Shown here in pieces: positions 34,311-44,754 of a stretch of DNA of 64,000 nt. The notes beneath the pieces are model-generated. The model was not told where the DNA came from and made no database searches. It saw only the letters and a list, made by a program, of their open reading frames with translations. Each line of letters opens with the position of its first letter. Within the stretch, counting starts at the first letter, position 1. A program made the position numbers and the translations under genes. The stretch comes from Anthoceros angustus (lineage: Eukaryota; Streptophyta; Anthocerotopsida; Anthocerotales; Anthocerotaceae), in contig VJWM01000044.1 in the NCBI GenBank assembly GCA_010909165.1, forward strand, positions 744,001 to 808,000, written 5' to 3'.

Positions 34311-36348
34311 TTAAAGCATGGCTTTTATCTGTACACCGGTGTCCTGCTCCCTTTTAGTGTCCTTTAGAGTGTCGGCCACATGCGCAACAACCCCTGCCCC
34401 TTCGTAGTGCATCCACTCGTGCTTCACCTGCAGCGGACAAGCAAACAACTGACTACGTACACCCACATTCAAGCTTCTGCTGACGAATCACGGACGATAA
34501 TCGGCTTACGTGAATATTGTTATGGGCCAGGTAGGGCCACAAAGTAGCATGAAAGCTCACATCCACCTTTCGCCAGCCAACTCGCTGCAAGCCTTTGATC
34601 ATTTCCTCTGCATGCCACACAGCTGATGAGAGCCACCGACTACCAGGACAGCACAGCCAGCCGACCATTCCCTTGGGCAGCAATTAACTTCTAACCTTCC
34701 AGCTTGTCATGATAAGAAGCTTCGGTCTGGCTAGTTGGAGTGGTCTGTGCGGCCTCCTTGGCTTTAGCACCGTCTTCCCCGAAGCTGGGGGAACTGCTCT
34801 TCACTGGAGCGCAATCAACCACCCTCACCACGTGCTTGTACCCCTTCAATGACTGCTTGGGAGGCTGGACGAATAGCGTTGCGTTGCATGCGAACCGCTT
34901 TATTTCTCAGAAATCGATACTAAGAACCTGCAAAGGTTTGGTTACAGAACGGGATCGCACCTTAACCTCGGTTTCTCTCCGGATTGACGAGGTGCGCCAG
35001 CCTACCAAATCTGGGACAAGTCAAGTCAAGGAGACCCTACTCTTTGCAGCTTAGTCTCAGGCAGCTAGCTTGTTCAACCATGGGCTGTGCAGCAAGGATA
35101 CGATCGTAGCTCACATTCGCGTACAGCACCCGCAATTTGAAAGCCCGCAATGCCGATCTGCAGCATGACACAGCAACAGAAACGCCTTTCAGGGCCAATC
35201 AAGTAGAAGCAGAGGAGAGGAGAGGAGAGGAGATGAGAGGAAAACGGAAAAGGGGAAAGGGGCAATAATGAAGCCCACATCAACGCACATGAATTTGCCC
35301 TCCTCGGCATCTGAAGCCATCCGCAAGAGAAGAGGTGGGTCTTTAGCTTTTCCATCTGTCAGAAAAAGTTGTCGTCCAGTGCGTCCGACTAGCAGAGGAG
35401 CCAGGGGCGGCACAAGCTTCTCCAGGACAGGGACCCCTAGGAGGATGGGTAGCTGGGCAGGTCAATTACATCAACGTGGTGTGTGAACTCCAGTCCAAGA
35501 AAGAGGATTCAGACGGTAAAACTGCGTTACATACACGCACTCCCTCACCTGGTTCTTTCCCCTCACTCCAAGATGTGGGGTGGCGAGAGTGATGAGGGTG
35601 ATGGGTTGCAGTCCCGCAATGGTGCCAAGAGGCCCATGCCTCTCATTCTTGCCGTTGCCATCACGAAGCGCTGCAGGTTCGTACAAATCAGCAATCGCGT
35701 ATCGGGTAAAGAGGCCTCCCAGCGAGTGCGCCACAAACGAGATCTTCTTCAGGCTAGGATTCTTGGTGACAACCTGGCGAATCTGCACGGTGAATGATAA
35801 AAACCCAGTGATTCACATCTTGCTCCATCTTCCTCTCGGGTGACAGCGCAACAATTCAGAGTGCATGGAACACAAGCACATGAGGAGAATCACCTCATCC
35901 GCGAGACGTTTTCCCGAGGTGTCGATACCAGTAAGAGTCTGGAGATACGAGTTGACACTGCTAGCTGTGAAGCAGCAGTGAGCCAATATGTTAGCAAGAC
36001 AAGCCCACATCCGATACACAACCATAAGCGATGAAGCAGCCAGACATGCCATAAGCATCTCACCATGGATTAGGTAGCTGGTGCCCAGTTTACCCGTCAG
36101 CTCTCCTTGCACGTATCTCCAGTCCTTCGCGCTGGATGCAAAGGATTCATTCATACAGACCCCCTTCTGGCCATGATGATGCACCTGCTACAGGACGGCT
36201 GTGGAGCATACCTGGCAAGAATTCCGTGGACAAGCACTAAGAGATGGTCGGGTAGTGCATCGGAGCCTTGGGTCTTCACAACCCCATCCACACTCCGACT
36301 CATCGCAGACATGGAAACATGAATTCCTGCCTTCCTGCTGCCAGCCAT
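34311..36348 (-). CDS. DUF676 putative serine esterase (alpha/beta hydrolase)
   Basis: About eight exons starting MAGSRKAGIHVSMSAMSRSV. The oxyanion strand DHLLVLVHGILA is followed by KDWRYVQGELTGKLG, NSYLQTLTGIDTSGKRLADE, and the nucleophile elbow ISFVAHSLGGLFTRYAIADLY (G/A-H-S-L-G-G). TLATPHLGVRG, VPPLAPLLVGRTGRQLFLTD and FKLRVLYANVSYD then lead to DLVGWRTSSIRRETEV. All of these are recognisable DUF676 landmarks. The C-terminal exon VKHEWMHYEGAGVVAHVAD supplies a candidate catalytic His. Exon joins are in phase throughout. Plant members are predicted lipases or acylhydrolases; substrate and compartment are unknown here and no clear signal peptide is seen. The ATG at 36,348 is the first in frame; further leader exons may lie at 36,400-37,200. 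An AG-rich run (35,213-35,240) sits in an intron. Confidence 0.85.
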
Positions 36349-37655
36349 TGCCACAGACTTCAGAATGTCTGAGTACCACGAACCACAATGAACGAAATTG
36401 AGGCGGATCCCACCATCAGTGCCGTGGAGTGCTCAGATTACCGGGTGGCTGCAACAACCAAGGCTCCCACAGCCTCAACCACCCCCAAGATTACAAGAGT
36501 CCCGTAGTAGACAACTAATTGCAGAATCCCCATTGCACAACAGCAGAGGAACAACAGGAATTGTTGAATCAGATCAGAATCCCAAATCAAATCCCAGCCC
36601 CAGCCCCAACCCCAACCCCTGCTTCCTTGCCCCTGGCCCGGGGAAGTTGCGAATCAGAAGTCAGCTGCATTCTTCGTACTAGGAGGCCGATGTGTCCTGC
36701 CTCACTTGTCACACTTCCCGCAGAGGGGCTAGGTCCGGCAGAATCGAGACGTACCGGTAAGGATTGGGACGGAGGACACAACACAGAGTCCTTACAAGCT
36801 GCTGGAGGACGAGAAATTCCAAGGAATCCCATTTCAAACACAAGCACAATCGCAGACGGAAGGGCAAGACAGCAACAGTACGACGTCTACGGGCAGCGGG
36901 TGAGAGAATCTCACTAGTCCGTGGCGCAGCGACGGCGATGCTGAGGCGGCGGCCACCAGAATGCGGCACTAGCAACTGACGATTCCGACGGAAGGTCGCG
37001 CTTTAAAAGCAGAAGCGCCTGGAGATCCCGGTCCCGGGCCCTGGTCCGATCCCCGATCCCATCCCTCCTCCTCCCAAACCCAACGACCCCAGCAGGAGCA
37101 GGAGCAGGAGAAGAAGCAGGAGAGGGAGCAGGCGGCGGGAGGAGAGCCGCACTTGAGACATGGCGGCAGCTGCAGCTGTAGATAAAAGCTGGGCTCCGAG
37201 AAATTCTGGTCTCAGCGTTTGCGTAAAGAGCAGGCCGCGGCGAGGAAACGTGGAGGGCTGGACTTGGCATGGGCACCAGCATGCCCATCGCCCTCGCCCT
37301 CGCCCGCTCCTGCTGCTTGTGCGCTTCACCATTTCAGGCACTTCCATGGTACTTGCCTTGTCATCGGCGCGGTTCCCGCTTTCCGTCACGGCTTTGTCTG
37401 GCCCCGAGCATGGCCATTGGTTTCCCTTCACGCACGTCGGAAATGTGATCGGTTCGTTGAGCCCATCTGCAGCTGGACGCGCTTCCAGATACTGGGAAAT
37501 GGGCACACGTGAGGTTTGCACATGTTTAGCACCATTTAAGAAGGAGCTGTACATGAGACAGGTGCGTTTGCTCAATGAATCTTGCAATGTCTAAGATAGC
37601 CAAACAGGCTGACAAAAAATGGACAATGGCCTCCATGGTTTGGTTGAGAGGGTGA
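36349..37655. other. esterase 5' region and MATE 3' flank
   Basis: GC-rich leader-like sequence with (CAG/CCA)-biased stretches, such as CAGCCCCAGCCCC near 36,595. Open frames on both strands lack domains. No separate gene supported. Confidence 0.4.
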
Positions 37656-40600
37656 CTACATAGGGGGGTCTTCTTGTCGAGGCACATCCCTGATGATACG
37701 CCAGGGTCCGGAAGCTGTCCCAACCCTGTGAGACAGACAGAGAGGAGAGTTCATGGGGTGAAGTGGAGAGTGTGGCATCAAAGGAGGAGACGACGACAGC
37801 GAAGGAGGAATGTGAACCAGCCTAGTTACCTGGCGAAGCCTGCCACCATTCGCAAGGTCATGACGACCGTCAAGCCAATCCAGACTCCCACCAGGCCAAA
37901 TGCCCGAGGCGCCAAAAGGAGGACAAGGATCGACGGGATCGCTGTCAACATCTGCAATTACAATGCGTGACGTTGTAAGCCCTGCCGTTCAAATAGACTC
38001 AAAACTTGGAGAGGTACTTGAGAGACACAAACCATGGTGTATGCCGCGTAAGCGAAGTCGGAAGCTCCATAGTGCAAGCCATCGAAGACAAATGCGAGTG
38101 CATTGATGGGTTGCGTGAAAGCAACGAACTGTTGGAAAGCGATACACCAACAAAATCACTTAGCACCATGGATGATCAATCTCAAAGCCGAGGGATAGAA
38201 GCAGGCTCATACCGGGATCAGATAAGGAATAATTTCCAGAACGCCAGCATCAGTCGTGAACAGCCCGGCCATGGGGCCGGTCCCAAAACCTAGAATAATG
38301 GCAACCACAATTCCAAAAGCCAAACCCATCTGTGCAAATCCAGTACGAGGAAGTCAGAACCAACCAAGTGAAACCGAGCAGCTTGAAAACCAGAGGTACG
38401 GTGTCCCGGATTTCATACCTGCAGTATCCGGATGGCAACCTCCTTCACCCGTTGCGTGTCTCCAGAGGCAAAAGACCCAGCTAAGATTGCCTGCTCAACA
38501 GATACATGCAAACTGAGAGTAAGAACGTCCAGTCTAATACTGGAAACATCACCAGAAGGAAGAAAATCTATGGCTGCCAACGTTGTACCTGACCAGCCAA
38601 TGCCAATGCATCTGAAAGAAGCGACGTTGCTAGCCAAATTTGCAAGCAAATCTGGTGTGCTGCCATTGGAATGGCACCTTGCCTTGCAGCCATGGACGTA
38701 GCCAAGGTCATTGTACATACTATGGCAAGTGTCCGACCAAGTAGAAGCCCACCTGCATTCTCAGCTACATGAGACAAATGCTTTACTGCCACTTTCCGAA
38801 GAAAGATCCATGGAAGTTAACAGTATCATACCTGATTTTAAGAACCGCTCCACTTTCAAGTCACTCCACTTGGGGGGCAACAGAACAACCCGCTGATTCA
38901 GGCTCCACAAGAGCATACCCACAATCAGGTACCTGCCGTAAGGTCAAGCAAGACTTGTGAGAAGTACAAATAAGAGAAGATGTGCAAATCATCTGAGACA
39001 GCACATGTAGAAAACACATAATTCTATGTTCAGTGACTCACTGGGATGCTACAGTCGCAATAGCTGCTCCACTAACCCCATAGTGTAGCGTGAACATTAG
39101 GATAGGATCCAAAATGATATTGGCAATGTTTCCGGCAACTGCAAGGGAAACAGATTTCAGCCAAGCGCAATATACCTAGTAACGGAGGAACAGCAATGCT
39201 AAGATCACCATAATAAATGCTTACCTGTTGAATAGAGAGGCGTCTTGGTATCCTTGAACCCTCGAAAAACACCTTGAACCGCTAGCGAAACTACAACAGC
39301 AGGGGCACCAATAGCCCGTAATGCCAGATATTGTTCAGCAGGAACACGCATAGCGGAGTCCTGCATGACAAGGTAGGCACGCACACCAAAATCATGTCAA
39401 GTGTAACACCAAAGCCCAAGCTGCACCATGTTTGTCAGATGCCTGCTAAATATTGAAAAATAGCTTCAGTCTACTTACAATAGGAATGCCCATAGCATAT
39501 AGAACTGGCCCTGCTGCAAATACAAGGACTGCTGCCTCAAACAACCCAAGACACGAGCCTAAGACCAGTGATGATGAGACTGCCGGCATCATAGGCTTTG
39601 CTGGTCCTGCAGAATTTGTCACAGAGATGCACACAAAGTTGCTCAGGGAAAATACAGACCACAGACAGAATGCGACTTGTACATGTCCAGACAATAGCAT
39701 CAAGCAACAACGCAGCAAACTTACCGGTCGCCTTCAAAAGGGACTCCCTCTCCACTTCTAGCGATCCAGGAGATGCAACTTGATCCAACTCCATACTTTT
39801 ATTTGACTTTTCCACGGCTTCATCTTCGGCCACAAATGATGTGGTAACATTCAACAGAGGGATATTGAACATCTTAGAGACGAGATTGAATATGGAGATG
39901 GAGACACCAACAGCTGCCAGCTCCACTGGACCTGAATCGACAGAATTTACGCACAAGTGCATCAGCTTGTCTGTTTAACAGGACGGGAGCCTCAACAAAA
40001 CTTGTACAGTCGGAAGATAAGAAATGGCATCCTCAATGGGAAACTTCTAGCAATCGCATTTTCACTTCTCTTGACTCTGCTGCTTGGCTAAGAGAACCTA
40101 AGACACAAGGCCGCGACTGTTTGCAACTCTAACTCATCAAGCAGACAAGCCAACCAATACCAAAGGCACCAAATGCCAGTCACAAGCAGAAACATTCAGG
40201 CCAGTGCACAAGAGGAGAAATTAAGAAAGCATGAAAGCAATAGGTGAGGGCTTGATGGCAGTAGACACATGTCTGACACTATTTCCAATACCTATTCGTC
40301 CGATGAAGGCGGAGTCGACCAAAGATGCAAGAGGGTCGGCCGCCAGGGCAAGAACAGCAGGCAAAGCAATGACGGCAATCTCCATGCCAAGCTCATCATT
40401 CCTGAACGCATCGCTGGCAGAACATAAAAATTGCACAAGAGTGTCAACAGAGCTCATTTTCGTTTGCGTAGGGCCTGAGGCTCGCCGGGGAGGCTATGGA
40501 TGGTTTCTACCAGAGCAGCCCGTCCTACTAATGTAGTACCTATTCTCCCTACGTATGCAGTCTCCACAATCTGCGCCGCTGGATCAGCAACCTGAGCTAG

Positions 40601-40684
40601 AATAGCTGGCACAGCAAGAGCAGCAATCTCCCTCCCAACATCGTTGGTCTTGAAAATGTCAAGCAGCGCGCAACTGACGTTCAT
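37656..40684 (-). CDS. MATE family efflux transporter (FRD3/DTX-type), with alternative first exons
   Basis: Multidrug-and-toxic-compound-extrusion antiporter of 12 membrane helices. Landmarks in order: ELGMEIAVIALPAVLALAAD, PLASLVDSAFIGRIG, PVELAAVGVSISIFNLVSKM, FNIPLLNVTTSFVAEDEA, EQYLALRAIGAPAVVVSLAV, QGVFRGFKDTKTPLYST, ILDPILMFTLHYGVSGAA, SMAARQGAIPMAAHQICLQI, GTGPMAGLFTTDAGVL and SGPWRIIRDVPRQEDPPM at the end. This is the plant branch containing citrate exporters (FRD3, DTX42/43) and plastid members (DTX44-47). A hydrophilic loop (VEKSNKSMELDQVASPGSLE) follows helix 2. The proximal first exon is 40,292-40,457 (ATG 40,457); the distal one is 40,540-40,684 (ATG 40,684). Both end in GRIG with the same phase-1 donor, so either can join the exon beginning PVELAAVG. 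Substrate is not predictable from sequence. Confidence 0.9.
40540..40684 (-). CDS. distal duplicate of the first MATE exon
   Basis: Encodes MNVSCALLDIFKTNDVGREI then AALAVPAILAQVADPAAQIV and ETAYVGRIG, a second version of MATE helix 1. It resembles plastid DTX44/45 (METAYIGRLG) more than FRD3. The donor G|GTACTA has the same phase as that of the proximal exon. It can also splice in frame into the proximal exon through an acceptor at 40,475-40,476 (65-nt intron), which would place two helix-1 copies in series. Confidence 0.7.
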
Positions 40685-40904
40685 GCAGGACGACAACTTG
40701 TGTCAGAGGGATGCCAAAATAGAGACACCGTTCTGGTAGAAGTAGCACGCTCTCTGTTGCTCTAGCCTGCCACAGTCAGTGGCCAGTGACGGCTTGCCAC
40801 TGGGAGCTGCACCCAGCTCAGCCTCTCTGCCGAGCAAGATGCTTTACAATTCTGTACCAAAGACCCAGGAATCCCGTGAGTTATCAAGGGTTAATATCAT
40901 GTAC

Positions 40905-41786
40905 CGGGCACTGTGAAAGAGGCCACCGAGAGGACCCCTGCGGTCATCGAAAAGGAAAGGCGACGCATCCGTTCCGTCTGCACCCTCCTGAGTATCCAAA
41001 CGAGCTATCACAGGCTCCGTATTCGTCCTCCGCACACGCGCTGAGCTAAAACCGCCGTGTTTCCGCCTGAAACCCCATCGCACATCATGGAAAACCCTGC
41101 CACTGCATCCTAATTGTCCTCTATCCTCTCCTTGGAAACTTCGTTCCCTTACAAAACCCCTGTTTCTATTCCTGGCCCGGGCCGCAGCCCCCTGGCCGAA
41201 CGCTGGCTGTTCACAGCTCCTGCCATGGCATGTCAACGGGAATCCAGCCGGTTTGGGAGCAGAAACGTGCGAATCCCGGACACCTGCAGCAGAAACAGAA
41301 CACCGAACTCGTCAGGCCCTGGCCATTCCGATTAACTCCGCTACCTCACCAATCATTCTCCATCCCCAGGGCAAGCGAAAAAAAACAGGCTCAGTCCATA
41401 GACCTACTATTCGACCTCAAGCTCAGCTGCGACATTCCTCTCTAAGCAGCAAGTCCACGGAAACGGCTGGACGAAACAACAAGAGCAATGCAGCGAGAGA
41501 CAAGGCACCCCAGATGCAGCTCAGCAGTCAAGGCAATGCCAGGCAGCCAACAGAGCATGAAACACGACTAGATCCGTCCGGCAGCAAGGATCGGCTCCGG
41601 AGTGTGCCAGAGCCACCTCAAATCCCCGCTGCACAAGCAGAGGTGGTGGCTTCTTTCGAGGAGAATGAGGAAACCGGCACAACAAGAGCAGAGACAGCGG
41701 ACGCAGGGCAGCAGGACAGTCAGATGCGGAGCAAAGAAAGACGCACCCGAGGGAGCAAGGGGAGGAGGGCGGAGGGGCAGAGCCAT
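40905..41786 (-). CDS. candidate transit-peptide exons of the MATE gene
   Basis: Two minus-strand segments are in phase with the distal MATE exon. Segment 41,675-41,786 starts MALPLRPPPLAPSGASFF and ends with a GTTTCC donor. Segment 40,905-41,283 (acceptor CTGCAG, donor GTACAT) encodes a Ser/Arg-rich sequence (SAPKPAGFPL, FRRKHGGFSSARVRR) and ends GGLFHSAR; it would join to CALLDIFKTNDVG through the acceptor at 40,674-40,675. Composition fits a chloroplast transit peptide. The first donor is weak and the intron (391 nt) is long for this locus, so the first exon is less certain than the second. Confidence 0.4.
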
Positions 41787-42323
41787 GGCGCGCTCATGAG
41801 ACCGGGCCAGGCAGCGTCAGGTGACAGTGAAAGAGCGTGCCGGTGCGAGGGCGAGGACGAGGGCGTAACGGAGGCAGGCACGAGCTTGGTTTCTATTCCG
41901 AAGGGAGAGAGTGTGGGTGCTTGGCCTTCCTCGCTCACCCCCTCCCCTGCTTCGCAACGCCACACTTTATTGTTATCTAGACGGCGCCCCCTCCCCGTCA
42001 CCCGGGCTTTGCTTCGCGCCCACGCCGACACCGACCACGTGGACGACGAGTGAGCGCATACTTGTATAGGTACAAAACGTATGTGCCTACAGTGTATCGT
42101 ACATGGGTACATACTTGCTTCTATGTAGCCAGTAAAGGATGCTGCTGGACATTCCCATCTCCAAAAGGCCAGAATCTCTTCTCTCTCTTATTCCACGTAG
42201 TCAGGGCCGAATCACAAAAATGAGGTCCAAAGCAACATGTTGGAAGTAAGGAATAATTTCGGTGCTACAAACAACCCGTTTTAAATAGAGAAACGGTTTG
42301 TCAAACTCACAAGACCGGACCTA
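41787..42323. other. upstream region of MATE, 3' flank of RPN8
   Basis: Plus-strand open frames here (one of 266 residues reaching 42,053) have low-complexity composition and no homologous features, so they are not called as genes. Probable promoter and UTR sequence. Confidence 0.35.
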
Positions 42324-44037
42324 TCAACTGCCCGAACCTGCAGGGATGGCGATTCCAGATGAGGTTGCATCCGCAAGCCTTTCGTGCTCTTTATTTAATA
42401 GCTGCAATGAAAGCAAATCAGCTTCATCTCAGTCAACAACAATGACTCAGACACCAAAACAAGAGGAGCACATTAACATTGCAGTAGTACCTTGTTGTTG
42501 ATCAGATTGTGAAGAGCAACCACGCTACGGATAAGTGCGGAGAGGTAGATAACGAGCATCATATCATTTGTTTTCACTGTCGACCAGCATGGAATGGGTT
42601 AGCGTCACCCTTTGAGAACATGAGGGAAATTCAACCTCAGCTAGAAAAGACTCTGTGCATCAGGACTATGAGTATACCCGCAAAAGCCTTGATCAACTCA
42701 TTTATATTCAGGTTGGGAAGCAGATTAAATACATCCTGCACAGAAAACGAGCAGGTTGTAAGTCACTAAATCATGAGACAGTTGCCCCTGCAGCCGGCAA
42801 GTTTCTACCTGCAGGTGGTATAGGATCTCATGGTTCAGAGGTAGGTGCCCTTCCACAACATGGTCAAGGTACGAGTGGATCTCCTTCAGTCGAGCCTCCA
42901 ACCCCTTCAACGCCACAATCTTTCCTCCTACCTGTGTACCAAACAGACAAACAGTCAGGTAGGAACCAAAAGGGAAGACAGCAGTTCCACAAGGATGCAC
43001 TACCATACCTCTGACGCCAGAGTGCTGACTGTCGCATCCTTCACATCCCTTAGAAGGTGTTCCACTCCTGAAAAATCAAAGACAAAGCATCCGTTTCAGT
43101 GTACCAAGCATGACAAAAGTTCAAACATGCGTCGAGAGAAAACATAAAGCCGTTAATCACATACCGATCTCCTCGGCTTCATAGGCACCAATTTCTGAGG
43201 GAACGTGAACGAAGACTTTTTGACTCTTCTGCGTTGCATCCTGCACCGTCCATCACATGTCAATGTGTGTCGAATGTGAAAACTGCATAATGCCAGTATT
43301 AACGCACCTCACCTCCTTCACTTCTTCAACAGCATAGTATGCCTTGGTCGGAATTCCAAGCTCCCTCGGCTGCACGTCAATGATCACCAAGACAGGGTTT
43401 GGAGCATAACTGCAACCAAAGTTTCAGCTCCCCCCGTCAGCATTTCAACATTTCTTGCTCCTTGATCGATCCAAAAGAAGCTCACAAACCACAACCAAAA
43501 CGTACTCCCGAAAAAGCTCATGAATGTCCAAATCATTCTCCCGCAGCCTGGGACCGGTGCTATACCATCCTACCACCTGCTCCTTTGCTGCACAAATTCA
43601 AACACCAAGCGTCAGCCACCCGACAGACTACTCTGTCGAAAGAAACAGGATACACCGCCCAGCTCCTTCCCTACCGTTAATCCTCTTGAACATGTCAAAC
43701 ATCTGTTCGTGATAGTTGTGATCCAGAAACCAGATACTCGCGTCCTTTTCATCCTCCTCAAACGGCACTGCAAGGCCACCATTCCCCGACCCCGTAAGAA
43801 TGAGTGCATGACCAAACCCTAACCCGAGAGAGCAGGACACATGTGCGCACCGGCGTAGCTGTTTGTAATGTCGAGGCGGCCCCGGAAGGTGGCTCCCAGC
43901 AGCACCCCGAGCACGCGCTTGCGAGTGTCTTTGGCCACCCGATTGTAATTGTCCACGATGCTGAGCAGCACCAGCGGATGCACCACCACCTTCTCAATTG
44001 CGTGCCCCGATCCCGCCTGGCTCACCACCACGTCCAT
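42324..44037 (-). CDS. RPN8: 26S proteasome regulatory lid subunit RPN8
   Basis: Start [20 protein letters not shown] at 44,037, matching the usual RPN8 N-terminus; the frame upstream has no ATG. The MPN domain follows: [80 protein letters not shown] and [20 protein letters not shown], then [20 protein letters not shown] and [20 protein letters not shown]. The C-terminal helices are [20 protein letters not shown] and [20 protein letters not shown]. Numerous short exons join in phase. RPN8 lacks the JAMM zinc ligands and pairs with the deubiquitinase RPN11 in the lid, as expected. Length (about 310 residues) is normal. It is transcribed divergently from the HslV gene. Confidence 0.93.
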
Positions 44038-44588
44038 CAGGGATTTCCTTGCGTCGACTCTGCTCCGGTCTTGCTCCTGAGAGTCGGCCCTCCTGACGGA
44101 CTGAGTAACTAGCGTTAAATTAGGCACCAGTGTGAACGAGCTTGCCTAACTTGGACCCGCATGATGTATGACTGAGTACAGAACGTCGGCACCAGTGTGA
44201 ACGGGATCCCCTAAGTATGGACCCAAGGGCTTTACTTGGAACACGGGTGATGGTTTTCTGACCAAATGTCTTGATCTGTGTTGCGCCTAAATTTGTTGGA
44301 GCCTGCTGGTGAGCAATTGGAGGGATGTGGGGGCGGGGGCTCGCGCATGTGCGGTTGCTCCTCCGCAGCGGCCTAGGTGCGCGTTGCCATTTCCTCATTT
44401 CAGATCGTTTTGTCAGGGGCAGCCGCTGTTCCGAGATGGGAGGGTATGTCCATTTCCCAGGTCCCACTTGGGCAAGGCTTACATGTGGAATAGTCTGTGA
44501 CTGAGATGGTTGGAATCTGCCGCATATTCAGAGAGTGTGCCGAATTGCGGGGGGACTGCCTCATCGGGTCCGGAAGCGTCTTTGAAGA
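44038..44588. promoter_or_regulatory. divergent promoter region between RPN8 and HslV
   Basis: About 550 bp between the RPN8 start and the first candidate HslV exon. A 22-bp phrase containing CACCAGTGTGAACG occurs twice (about 44,127 and 44,191), each followed by a short GGACCC-containing string. Both are candidates for a shared regulatory element. No TATA box is obvious. Confidence 0.4.
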
Positions 44589-44754
44589 ATGGCTGGCGAT
44601 TCAGGGTACCTGGATCCAAGTATGTTTGTTTGTCTTACACCTATCAGTTCTGAGACGACAGGGACTGAGCACTTGATGTTCGCTAGTGGTTTACTGTGGA
44701 TCTGAGATTAGGGGAATTCGTCATATGTGAAAATCATTTGGCAGGGACCGGGAT

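Noticed and set aside
41253-42053. 266-codon plus-strand ORF
   Set aside because: Composition is low-complexity and rich in Arg/Glu/Ala without a domain. It overlaps the likely leader of the MATE gene, and the minus strand has phase-consistent exons there.
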